DNA of 8,461 nucleotides from an uncultured Butyricicoccus sp. Lineage in GTDB: Bacteria; Bacillota; Clostridia; Oscillospirales; Butyricicoccaceae. Shown piece by piece: positions 1-5,355 of this stretch; position 1 is the first letter of the stretch, and every line of letters begins with the position of its first letter. Location of the stretch: positions 1 through 8,461 of the forward strand of contig CANPPM010000114.1 of the NCBI GenBank assembly GCA_947575935.1. The letters are read 5' to 3'. Made by a program: the position numbers and the translations under genes. The notes beneath the pieces were generated by a model, which worked only from the letters and a program-made list of their open reading frames with translations, was not told the DNA's origin and did not search any database.

Positions 1-59
1 CCAAGGGGATCGACAGTACCGTAAAATTCGCGGCGGAGGCGCTGGGAATCGAGGTATGA
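1..59 (+). CDS. adk: 3' end of probable adenylate kinase (partial)
   Basis: An open frame enters from the left edge and stops at TGA 57-59. Its last 18 residues, from the AAG codon at 3-5, are KGIDSTVKFAAEALGIEV. The final helix pattern ending in ALG resembles the C-terminus of bacterial adenylate kinases, where a variable turn is followed by a short helix. The main support is position: adk directly precedes map in the ribosomal-protein cluster of Firmicutes (secY-adk-map-infA). Adenylate kinase interconverts ATP + AMP and 2 ADP in the cytoplasm. The stop codon overlaps the start of map (ATGA, 56-59), which indicates translational coupling. No catalytic motif lies in the visible part, so the identity rests on synteny and a weak C-terminal resemblance. 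That the frame is a real coding end is much more certain than its name. Confidence 0.6.
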   Translation, partial: KGIDSTVKFAAEALGIEV

Positions 60-817
60 TCCGTGTGAAATCCACAGATGAGCTTGAGCGGATGCGTATC
101 GCCGGCCGCATTACCGCCATTGCGCGGAAAGCGGCGGCGGAGGCCGTCCGCCCGGGCGTCACCACAGGCGAGATCGACCGGATCGTCCGCCGCACAATTG
201 AAGGGTTCGGGGCAAAGCCCTCGTTCCTCGGTTACGGCGGCTTTCCGGGCTCGGCCTGCATCTCGGTCAATGATGAGGTCATTCACGGCATCCCGGGGAA
301 ACGGGTGCTGCGGGAGGGCGACATTGTAAAGATTGACGTGGGGGCGTTTATTGGCGGTTTCCACGGCGACTGCGCCTGCACAGTGCCCTGCGGAGAAATC
401 TCTGGGGAGGCGCGGCGGCTGATCGAGGTGACCAGGCAGAGCTTCTATGAGGGTATCCGGTATGCCCGCGAGGGCAACCGCGTCAGCGACATTTCCCATG
501 CAGTACAGGCTTATTGTGAGGAGCACGGCTTTTCCGTCGTGCGGAAATATGTCGGCCACGGCGTCGGCACAGAGCTTCACGAATCGCCCGAGGTACCAAA
601 CTTTGGCAAGGCGGGGCACGGCTTACGGCTGCACAAGGGGATGACCCTCGCTATCGAGCCGATGGTCAACCAGGGTGTGTACGACGTCAAGGTTCTTTCC
701 GATGGCTGGACCGTGAAGACACGGGACGGCAAGCTGAGCGCGCACTACGAGAACACGGTTGCGATCACCGACGGCGAGCCCGAAATCCTTACCAGTATCG
801 ATGGCGAGGTACTTTGA
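56..817 (+). CDS. map: Type I methionine aminopeptidase
   Basis: Removes the initiator methionine from nascent cytoplasmic proteins when the second residue is small. The 253-residue product has the pita-bread aminopeptidase fold with all five metal ligands visible: D94 (KIDVG), D105 (FHGDCA), H168 (YVGHGVG), E201 (AIEPM) and E232 (HYENT). The substrate-contacting histidines are H77 (EVIHGIP) and H175 (LHESP). Its length matches the short type Ia form, without an N-terminal zinc-finger extension. The start at 56 gives the typical N-terminus (MIRVKSTDELERMRIAG). No well-spaced Shine-Dalgarno precedes it (GAGG abuts the ATG), but the ATG overlaps the upstream stop as ATGA, so it is probably translated by termination-reinitiation. 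The downstream KOW gene overlaps it by one base. HGDCACTV replaces the commoner HGDTART, without affecting a ligand. Confidence 0.97.
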   Translation: MIRVKSTDELERMRIAGRITAIARKAAAEAVRPGVTTGEIDRIVRRTIEGFGAKPSFLGYGGFPGSACISVNDEVIHGIPGKRVLREGDIVKIDVGAFIGGFHGDCACTVPCGEISGEARRLIEVTRQSFYEGIRYAREGNRVSDISHAVQAYCEEHGFSVVRKYVGHGVGTELHESPEVPNFGKAGHGLRLHKGMTLAIEPMVNQGVYDVKVLSDGWTVKTRDGKLSAHYENTVAITDGEPEILTSIDGEVL

Positions 818-1107
818 TGAGGGCAGTACAGGTATCGGACATTGTAGTCCCGCTCCGCGGACGCGACAGCGGTATGCCAATGCTGGTAGTCGGCACGGAG
901 GGAGAATACCTCCTTTTGGCGAACGGCAAGCACCGCCGCTTTGAGCGCCCTAAGCGCAAAAAACGCAGGCACACCGAATACTGTGCACCGTGCGACGGCT
1001 GGACGCGCGAAAAGCTTTGCGCGACCGGGCGGCTGTCCAATAGCGACATTCGCAAGGCGCTCGCGCTGTATGCGCAGAACATCGACTCTGAGGAACGAGG
1101 AGAGTAA
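817..1107 (+). CDS. KOW-domain RNA-binding protein (L14e/L27e-like)
   Basis: A 96-residue basic protein. The N-terminal half (residues about 6-50) matches the KOW-type SH3-like barrel seen in the L14e/L27e ribosomal proteins: SDIVVPLRGRDSGMPMLVVG, then EYLLLANGKHRRFERPKRKK, a strongly basic segment. The C-terminal half has a CxxC pair (C56, C59), a further C68 and a helix (SNSDIRKALALYAQN). A KOW protein of this type commonly lies between map and infA in Clostridia. Its role is not well established; binding to rRNA or the ribosome is an inference from fold and context. I chose the ATG at 817, overlapping the map stop (TGATG), because GAGGT at 806-810 is six bases upstream. An in-frame TTG at 814 would add one residue. 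It appears co-transcribed and translationally coupled with map. Confidence 0.88.
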   Translation: MRAVQVSDIVVPLRGRDSGMPMLVVGTEGEYLLLANGKHRRFERPKRKKRRHTEYCAPCDGWTREKLCATGRLSNSDIRKALALYAQNIDSEERGE

Positions 1108-1113
1108 CATACA

Positions 1114-1332
1114 ATGGCGAAAGATGATGTAATCGAGCTAGAAGGTACCGTCATAGAGGCGCTGCCAAACGCAACGTTCACCGTGGAGCTGCCCAATGGG
1201 CATAAGATTCTCGCGCATATTTCGGGCAAGCTCCGGATGAATTTTATCCGTATTCTTCCCGGCGACAAGGTCACCGTGCAGATGTCGCCTTACGACCTGA
1301 CCCGCGGCCGTATCACATGGCGCTCCAAGTGA
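1114..1332 (+). CDS. infA: Translation initiation factor IF-1
   Basis: The 72-residue product is the standard length for IF-1 and consists of one S1/OB-fold domain. The sequence is close to family consensus along its length: MAKDDVIELEGTVIEALPNA at the start, then GHKILAHISGKLRMNFIRILPGD, and SPYDLTRGRITWR at the end. IF-1 binds the A site of the 30S subunit during initiation and works with IF-2 and IF-3. An AGGAG at 1098-1102 lies 11 bases upstream of the ATG and overlaps the end of the KOW gene. The gap to the KOW stop is six bases, so the two genes are almost certainly in one transcript. Nothing unusual was seen in the protein; the final W-R-S-K replaces the commoner Y-R-x-K. Confidence 0.98.
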   Translation: MAKDDVIELEGTVIEALPNATFTVELPNGHKILAHISGKLRMNFIRILPGDKVTVQMSPYDLTRGRITWRSK

Positions 1333-1415
1333 GCTCCATGGGGTGAAAAGCGGGCGGAGGCTTCCTGTGGCCTGGGGGCCGTTGTCCACCAATTTTGATG
1401 GAGGTATCAAGTACC

Positions 1416-1529
1416 ATGAAGGTAAAACCGTCTGTTAAGCCGATTTGTGAAAAGTGCAAGATCATCCGCCGCAAGGGCCGCGTGATGGTCATCTGCCAGA
1501 ATCCGAAGCATAAGCAGAAACAGGGCTGA
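1416..1529 (+). CDS. rpmJ: 50S ribosomal protein L36 (bL36)
   Basis: A 37-codon gene found by reading the gap between infA and rpsM. The product begins MKVKPSVKPICEKCKIIRR and ends NPKHKQKQG, the usual 37-residue length of bL36. The zinc-binding set is complete (C11, C14, C27, H32), so this is the zinc-dependent (C+) form. bL36 is a small 50S protein that binds 23S rRNA near the base of the L7/L12 stalk. GGAGG at 1400-1404 lies 11 bases upstream. The preceding 83-base spacer after infA contains no other ORF and only short GC-rich inverted repeats. Synteny (infA-rpmJ-rpsM) is canonical. Confidence is high despite the small size. Confidence 0.97.
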   Translation: MKVKPSVKPICEKCKIIRRKGRVMVICQNPKHKQKQG

Positions 1530-1791
1530 GCGCGCTGCGGTCTGCTGCGTCTGGGCATAAGGCAGAGGACCGGCGCCGCTGCCGTCCGATAAGGCATTGG
1601 CAGAGCGCCTGTTTCCCTGCCGCAGGACGCGTTTGGCGTTACAGCGCGGCAGGACAACCCGCCGCGAAGGCGAAAATAGCAAACGAAACCGACAAGCACA
1701 CCTACCGGGTGGCGCTGCAAGGGCGGAGGCGGCCCTTATACTGGTTTCGCCAACACGCCTCAGGACAAATACTTGGAGGTATTTACAAACT
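1530..1791 (+). promoter_or_regulatory. Long structured spacer upstream of rpsM, possible regulatory leader
   Basis: There are 262 bases between rpmJ and rpsM with no convincing coding sequence. Two clear inverted repeats are present. The first, at 1567-1587, pairs GGAC-GGC with GCC-GTCC around a bulged C and a six-base loop. The second, at 1616-1653, pairs CCTGCCGC with GCGGCAGG (8 bp, no mismatch), and its 22-base interior holds a further ACGC/GCGT pair (1627-1630 with 1636-1639). ATAAGGCA is directly repeated at 1557-1564 and 1589-1596. A GGAGG at 1775-1779 serves rpsM. No U-tract follows either hairpin, so they are not terminators. In E. coli, S4 represses the alpha operon by binding a leader just upstream of rpsM; a similar role here is inference only. 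Confidence 0.4.
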
Positions 1792-2160
1792 ATGGCACGT
1801 ATTGCCGGTGTTGACCTTCCCCGTGAAAAGCGCGTAGAGATTGGCCTGACCTACATCTACGGCATCGGCCGGAAGCTGTCGAATGAAATTTTGGCTAAGA
1901 CCGGGATCAACCCCGATACCCGCGTTAAGAACCTGACCGAGGAAGAGGCTGCAAAGCTCCGCGAGGCCATTGAGCATGGCTACACCGTAGAGGGCGACCT
2001 GCGCCGTGAGATCGGTCTGAATATTAAGCGCCTGGTGGAAATCGGCTGCTACCGCGGCCTGCGGCATCGCCGCGGTCTGCCTGTCCGCGGCCAGCGCACT
2101 AAGACCAATGCGCGTACCCGCAAGGGTCCCAAGAAGACCATTGCGAACAAGAAGAAGTAA
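1792..2160 (+). CDS. rpsM: 30S ribosomal protein S13 (uS13)
   Basis: The 122-residue product has family length. It opens MARIAGVDLPREKRVEIGLT, followed by the helical H2TH-like core with YIYGIGRKLSNEIL (residues 21-34), and ends in the basic tail GLPVRGQRTKTNARTRKG (about 95-112) that reaches into 16S rRNA. S13 sits in the 30S head and contacts the P-site tRNA and the 50S subunit through inter-subunit bridges. The frame stays open upstream to about 1597, but the ATG at 1792 is chosen because it gives the conserved N-terminus and is preceded by GGAGG at 1775-1779 (spacing 12). It is followed 15 bases later by rpsK. Nothing abnormal was seen in the sequence. Confidence 0.98.
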   Translation: MARIAGVDLPREKRVEIGLTYIYGIGRKLSNEILAKTGINPDTRVKNLTEEEAAKLREAIEHGYTVEGDLRREIGLNIKRLVEIGCYRGLRHRRGLPVRGQRTKTNARTRKGPKKTIANKKK

Positions 2161-2175
2161 GGAGGGAGCGTAAAC

Positions 2176-2580
2176 ATGGCTAAGGTTCAGAAAAGAGGCG
2201 CCGCCGTGCGCACCAAGCGCCGCGAGCGCAAGAACATTGAGAAGGGCGCAGCACATATCCGCTCCTCGTTCAACAACACGATCGTCACCATCACCGACCT
2301 GCACGGCAATGCGCTGAGCTGGGCTTCCGCTGGTGAAATGGGCTTCCGCGGTTCGCGTAAGTCGACGCCGTACGCGGCACAGACTGCCGCCGAGACTGCT
2401 GCGAAGGCTGCGATGGAGCATGGCCTCAAGACGGTTGAGGTCTATGTCAAAGGCCCCGGCTCGGGCCGTGAGGCTGCCATCCGCGCGCTGCAGGCTGCAG
2501 GCCTTGAGGTCAACATGATTAAGGATGTGACCCCAATCCCGCACAACGGCTGCCGCCCGCCCAAAAGAAGAAGAGTCTAA
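2176..2580 (+). CDS. rpsK: 30S ribosomal protein S11 (uS11)
   Basis: The 134-residue product is a typical uS11, a platform protein of the 30S subunit near the mRNA exit/Shine-Dalgarno cleft. A basic N-terminal extension (residues 1-22) leads into AHIRSSFNNTIVTITDLHGN (26-45), then the central helix region STPYAAQTAAETAAKAA, and the signature KGPGSGREAAIRALQAAGLE. The conserved C-terminus is DVTPIPHNGCRPPKRRRV. The Shine-Dalgarno GGAGGG starts immediately after the rpsM stop codon, at 2161-2166, with about 10 bases to the ATG. This tight spacing places it in the same transcript as rpsM and rpsD. Confidence 0.98.
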   Translation: MAKVQKRGAAVRTKRRERKNIEKGAAHIRSSFNNTIVTITDLHGNALSWASAGEMGFRGSRKSTPYAAQTAAETAAKAAMEHGLKTVEVYVKGPGSGREAAIRALQAAGLEVNMIKDVTPIPHNGCRPPKRRRV

Positions 2581-2598
2581 TCGAGGAGGAAACCGAAC

Positions 2599-3192
2599 AT
2601 GGCTAAGAATATGCAGCCCATTCTGAAGAGATGTAAGACCCTGGGCTTATCCCCCGCAGTGCTTGGCTACTCCAAGGAGACCAAGAGAAATCCGAAGCAG
2701 AGCCGCCGCAAGCAGTCGGAATACGGCATGCAGCTGAACGAAAAGCAGAAGGTGAAATTCATCTACGGCGTGCTGGAGAAGCCTATGCGTAAGTACTACG
2801 AGAAGGCTTCCAAGTCGGGCGGCAAGACCGGCGAGGTTATGCTGCAGGAACTGGAGCGCCGTTTGGACAATGTGGTATACCGCCTTGGCTTTGCCAATAC
2901 GCGCCGTGAGGCGCGGCAGCTGGTGAACCACGGTCATTTCACTGTCAACGGCAAGCGCGTAAATATCCCCTCCTATCAGGTCCGGATCAATGACGCGTTT
3001 GCCATCTGCGAGAAGAGCCGCTCGAGCACCAAGTTTAAGACCCTGTTGGAGGAGAACGGCAAGAAGCCGATGCCCAAGTGGATCGACAAGGCTGCCGAGT
3101 CCTTTGAGGGCCGCATTGTTGCGATGCCCGCGCGCGACGATATTGATTATGAGGTCGCCGAGCACATGATCGTCGAGTTCTACTCCAAGTAA
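2599..3192 (+). CDS. rpsD: 30S ribosomal protein S4 (uS4), zinc-independent form
   Basis: The 197-residue product is a primary 16S rRNA-binding protein that nucleates 30S body assembly. The S4 RNA-binding domain spans about residues 88-150 (RRLDNVVYRLGFANTRREAR, then LVNHGHFTVNGKRVNIPSY). The N-terminal domain (1-87) has C12 but not the four-cysteine knuckle of zinc-binding S4, so this is the C-minus form. The C-terminus IVEFYSK is typical. GGAGG at 2585-2589 lies nine bases upstream of the ATG, and rpsK ends 18 bases before. In E. coli S4 is the autogenous repressor of the alpha operon and in B. subtilis it represses its own separate rpsD gene. Whether S4 regulates this cluster cannot be told from the sequence. 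Confidence 0.98.
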   Translation: MAKNMQPILKRCKTLGLSPAVLGYSKETKRNPKQSRRKQSEYGMQLNEKQKVKFIYGVLEKPMRKYYEKASKSGGKTGEVMLQELERRLDNVVYRLGFANTRREARQLVNHGHFTVNGKRVNIPSYQVRINDAFAICEKSRSSTKFKTLLEENGKKPMPKWIDKAAESFEGRIVAMPARDDIDYEVAEHMIVEFYSK

Positions 3193-3360
3193 GCAGCACC
3201 CTCATTTCATGGGCGCGGCTTCTTTGGGGGACTCGCGTCCATATCAGGGAAGCTTTGAGGCAACGGAAAAGGGTGGCCCGGCATTATCGCCGGCCGCGCC
3301 GCATCTATTGCGTCAGACCTTTCTCAGAATTTTTGGCCGAATGTTAAGGAGGGTATTTTT
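3193..3360 (+). promoter_or_regulatory. Structured 168-base spacer between rpsD and rpoA
   Basis: No ORF was recognised here. A 9-bp inverted repeat with one G-U pair joins 3209-3217 (ATGGGCGCG) to 3234-3242 (CGCGTCCAT). A second hairpin at 3275-3294 pairs GG-CCGGC with GCCGG-CC around ATTATC, with one bulged C. Neither is followed by a T-run, so read-through into rpoA is expected. No promoter with correctly spaced -35 and -10 boxes was found. GGAGG at 3348-3352 is the rpoA ribosome binding site. A role in RNA processing or r-protein binding is possible but unsupported. Confidence 0.35.
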
Positions 3361-4308
3361 ATGATCGAAATCGAAAAGCCGCGGATTGATTGTGAGCATC
3401 TGTCTGAGGACGGCGGGTATGGCCGGCTGGTCGTAGAGCCGCTGGAAAGAGGCTATGGTACGACGCTTGGCAACTCCCTGCGCCGCATCCTGCTGTCGAG
3501 CCTGCCGGGCACGGCGGCAAGCAGCATCAAGATTGCGGGTGTGCAGCACGAGTTTTCTACCATCCCCGGAGTAAAGGAGGATGTGACGGAGATTGTCCTC
3601 AACATCAAGGGCATCATCGCCAAGCTACACTGCGACGGCCCGAAGACGGTTTACATTGAGGCGAACGGCGAGGGCGAAGTAAAAGCAGGGGACATCCATG
3701 CGGACGCCGAGGTTGAGATCCTCAATCCTGAACTGCATATCGCAACGCTGATGAGCGACGCGCGGCTGAGCATGGAGATCACCCTTTCCTCCGGCCGCGG
3801 ATATGTACCGGCAGAGCGCAACAAGCAGTATCAGACTGCCATTGGCGTGATTCCGGTCGACTCGATCTATACGCCGGTGTACAAAGTCAATTACACGGTG
3901 GAAAATACCCGTGTCGGCAATATGACCGACTATGACAAGCTTACGCTCGAGGTCTGGACGGATCGGACGATTTCGGCGCGGGATGCGGTGTCGTTGGGCG
4001 CAAAAATCCTGCGCGATCATCTCGACCTGTTTGTCGACCTGTCTGAGGAGATTGGTTCCAAGTCGCTGGTGGTTGAGAAGGCGGAGGCACAGCACGACAA
4101 GGTACTGGAGATGACCATTGAGGAGCTTGACTTCTCGGTACGTTCCTTCAATTGCCTGAAGCGTGCCGGCATCAACACGGTAGAAGACCTGATTAATACT
4201 TCGGAAGAGGATATGATGAAGGTTCGGAACCTCGGCCGCAAGTCGCTTGAGGAGGTCATTGGCAAGCTGGAGGCTATGGGCCTGGAACTCGCAAAAAGCG
4301 AAGACTGA
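3361..4308 (+). CDS. rpoA: DNA-directed RNA polymerase subunit alpha
   Basis: The 315-residue product is a complete alpha subunit. The N-terminal domain (about 1-230), which dimerises and scaffolds beta and beta-prime, contains RLVVEPLERGYGTTLGNSLR (22-41) followed by RILLSSLPG. The C-terminal domain (about 247-312) has the DNA- and activator-binding helices: VRSFNCLKRAGINTVEDL, with R261 at the position of E. coli R265, and VRNLGRKSLEEVIGKL with N290, G292, K294 and S295. It therefore keeps the residues that contact UP elements. The linker and the acidic end (AKSED) are ordinary. A strong AAGGAGG lies eight bases upstream of the ATG. It belongs to the S13-S11-S4-alpha-L17 cluster, although the spacers on both sides are long. 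Confidence 0.99.
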   Translation: MIEIEKPRIDCEHLSEDGGYGRLVVEPLERGYGTTLGNSLRRILLSSLPGTAASSIKIAGVQHEFSTIPGVKEDVTEIVLNIKGIIAKLHCDGPKTVYIEANGEGEVKAGDIHADAEVEILNPELHIATLMSDARLSMEITLSSGRGYVPAERNKQYQTAIGVIPVDSIYTPVYKVNYTVENTRVGNMTDYDKLTLEVWTDRTISARDAVSLGAKILRDHLDLFVDLSEEIGSKSLVVEKAEAQHDKVLEMTIEELDFSVRSFNCLKRAGINTVEDLINTSEEDMMKVRNLGRKSLEEVIGKLEAMGLELAKSED

Positions 4309-4576
4309 CGCTGCTGTATGCCTGCGGGGCCTCCTGCCGTCTGAAATGTGTCCGCCGGGTTGGGCGGGACGGGATCCCCTTTTGCCGGGGACAGGCGTGT
4401 TATAGGCTGTTGCTGCAGGATTTTGAAGAATGCGCCCGTGGGCGCGTGGGGTGAAAGCCCCTAGGGGGACTCCTGCCAGGTTTGGGGGAGCGTCCGACAA
4501 ATTTGTTAGCACGAAGTGCGGCGGTGTTTTGCCGCGCCGCCGCGCCTTTTGACCTTATTGATGGAGGTACAGAAAA
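4309..4576 (+). promoter_or_regulatory. Long structured spacer between rpoA and rplQ
   Basis: This 268-base stretch has no convincing ORF but a series of local inverted repeats. GTCCGCC (4350-4356) pairs with GGCGGGAC (4363-4370) with one bulge. TCCCC (4375-4379) pairs with GGGGA (4387-4391). GCGCC (4432-4436) pairs with GGCGC (4441-4445) across a four-base loop. GGGG (4448-4451) could pair with CCCC (4458-4461), which could instead pair with GGGG (4464-4467). No correctly spaced promoter was found. GGAGG at 4563-4567 is the rplQ ribosome binding site. The clustering of hairpins suggests a structured intercistronic RNA, but GC-rich sequence produces such repeats by chance and no family was recognised. 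Confidence 0.35.
4516..4550 (+). terminator. Weak terminator-like hairpin before rplQ (possible attenuator)
   Basis: GTGCGGCGG (4516-4524) pairs with CCGCCGCGC (4537-4545), nine base pairs including one G-U, around a 12-base loop. Four Ts follow at 4547-4550 after one intervening C. The stem is strong but the T-run is short, so complete termination is unlikely. Partial attenuation between rpoA and rplQ, or a processing hairpin, would fit. Other pairings within the GC-rich arms compete with this one. Confidence 0.35.
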
Positions 4577-4918
4577 ATGGCAAGAAACCGTAAGCTCGGC
4601 AGACCGAGCGACCACAGAATGGCGATGCTCCGCGCGATGGTGACCTTCCTGCTGGAGAACGGCAAAATTGAGACCACCGTTGCCCGTGCAAAGGAGGTTG
4701 CCCCGCTGACCGAAAAAATGATTACGCTGGGCAAGAAAAATACGTTGGCATCCCGCCGTCAGGCGATGGCGTTTGTCACCAAAGAGGCGGTTGTCGCCAA
4801 CCTGTTTTCTGAGATTGCGCCCAAGTATGCGGAGCGTAACGGCGGCTATACCCGCATTATCAAGACCGGCCCGCGCCGCGGCGACTGCGCGGAAATGGCG
4901 ATTATTGAGCTTGTCTGA
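4577..4918 (+). CDS. rplQ: 50S ribosomal protein L17 (bL17)
   Basis: The 113-residue product matches the compact bacterial L17. It begins MARNRKLGRPSDHRMAMLRA, followed by LLENGKIETTVARAKEVAPL and TEKMITLGKKNTLASRRQA, and ends GGYTRIIKTGPRRGDCAEMA plus IIELV. L17 is a 50S protein near the exit-tunnel opening. GGAGG at 4563-4567 is nine bases upstream of the ATG. It is the last gene of the ribosomal-protein/alpha operon here, and a strong terminator follows 21 bases after the stop. No ABC cobalt-transporter genes (ecfA/ecfT) follow, although they often do in Firmicutes. Confidence 0.98.
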   Translation: MARNRKLGRPSDHRMAMLRAMVTFLLENGKIETTVARAKEVAPLTEKMITLGKKNTLASRRQAMAFVTKEAVVANLFSEIAPKYAERNGGYTRIIKTGPRRGDCAEMAIIELV

Positions 4919-4939
4919 GAACTAGCTTGCTCTCGTTTT

Positions 4940-4983
4940 AAAAGGGATTATCCTGAGGCGTGCTCTCGGGACAATCCCTTTTT
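4940..4983 (+). terminator. Rho-independent terminator of the ribosomal-protein operon
   Basis: AAAAGGGATT (4940-4949) pairs with AATCCCTTTT (4973-4982), ten perfect base pairs. The interior can pair further (TCC with GGA, GAG with CTC, with small bulges). The 3' arm runs into five Ts at 4979-4983. Its place just after rplQ fits the end of the operon. The matching A-run on the 5' side could also allow function on the opposite strand. Confidence 0.9.
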
Positions 4984-5264
4984 CGCTTATCTGTGAAAGC
5001 AATCGCGAGGTACGCACGGATGAGAATGGGAGTGGATGCAAAGCTGCCCTTTTCCGCTGAAAAAATACCCGTATTCGGGAATGGCTTGGATGATGTGATG
5101 CTGTATCATATGCGCTGGTTTTCGTCCGTGCGTCCCGCACACAGGGCGGGCGACGTTTGCGGGAGTCCGGCGCGGATATGGATTTTTTATCCGTACTGTA
5201 GGCGTGGAGGCCGGCTAGGGAGGCCGCGGTTTCCCTTGGCATGACGGAGCGTGCAGAAAAACGG
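4984..5264. other. Gene-poor region between the ribosomal operon and the YcxB-like gene
   Basis: No recognisable gene, RNA family or repeat was found. An ATG at 5020 opens a 74-codon frame ending at 5244. The only possible ribosome binding site is a GAGG 11 bases away, the second half of the product is rich in Arg, Gly and Pro with no recognisable domain, and codon use degrades toward the end. I do not call it a gene. A local hairpin pairs CCCGC with GCGGG at about 5133-5149. The minus-strand frame over this region runs into the terminator and is not credible either. The region may be a decayed gene or simply spacer. Confidence 0.5.
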
Positions 5265-5293
5265 TTGCGCTTTTGACCGGACTGTGATACACT
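5265..5293 (+). promoter_or_regulatory. Candidate sigma-A promoter for the YcxB-like gene
   Basis: TTGCGC (5265-5270) is separated by 17 bases from TACACT (5288-5293), which is preceded by TG at 5285-5286 to give an extended -10 (TGATACACT). Transcription would start near 5300, giving a 5' leader of about 55 bases before the ATG at 5356. A TTGACC at 5273-5278 is a better -35 hexamer but has no good -10 at proper spacing. The location just before the gene and after a terminator supports the call. Confidence 0.55.
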
Positions 5294-5355
5294 AAATGAT
5301 AGGTCCGGGCCGCCGGCTTTCGGGCCGCTTATTTGAAAATGGAGGTGCTGCCGCC

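Noticed and set aside
1339..1348. TGGGGTGAAA shared between the infA-rpmJ spacer and the rpoA-rplQ spacer (4447-4456)
   Set aside because: Only ten bases match and the flanks differ. It is likely chance in G-rich spacers, and no structure is shared.
1714..1742. Promoter upstream of rpsM with TATACT at 1737-1742
   Set aside because: No acceptable -35 hexamer is found at 16-18 bases (best three of six matches), and there is no extended -10.
1597..1791. N-terminal extension of the rpsM reading frame by 65 codons
   Set aside because: The extension has no ribosome binding site and no S13 homology. The ATG at 1792 gives the family N-terminus and a normal length of 122 residues.
1783..2544. Long minus-strand frame of 253 codons opposite rpsM and rpsK
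   Set aside because: It is fully antisense to two conserved ribosomal-protein genes. Long antisense frames arise readily in this GC-rich coding sequence, and the product shows no recognisable domain.
4382..4406. Promoter upstream of rplQ (TTGCCG with TATAGG)
   Set aside because: The spacer is only 13 bases, too short for a sigma-A promoter.
3625..4512. Minus-strand frame of 295 codons opposite rpoA
   Set aside because: It is the antisense shadow of a conserved gene, and it has no recognised domain.
4922..5242. Minus-strand frame after rplQ
   Set aside because: It reads through the operon terminator and has low-complexity, Arg/Ser-rich composition without any domain.
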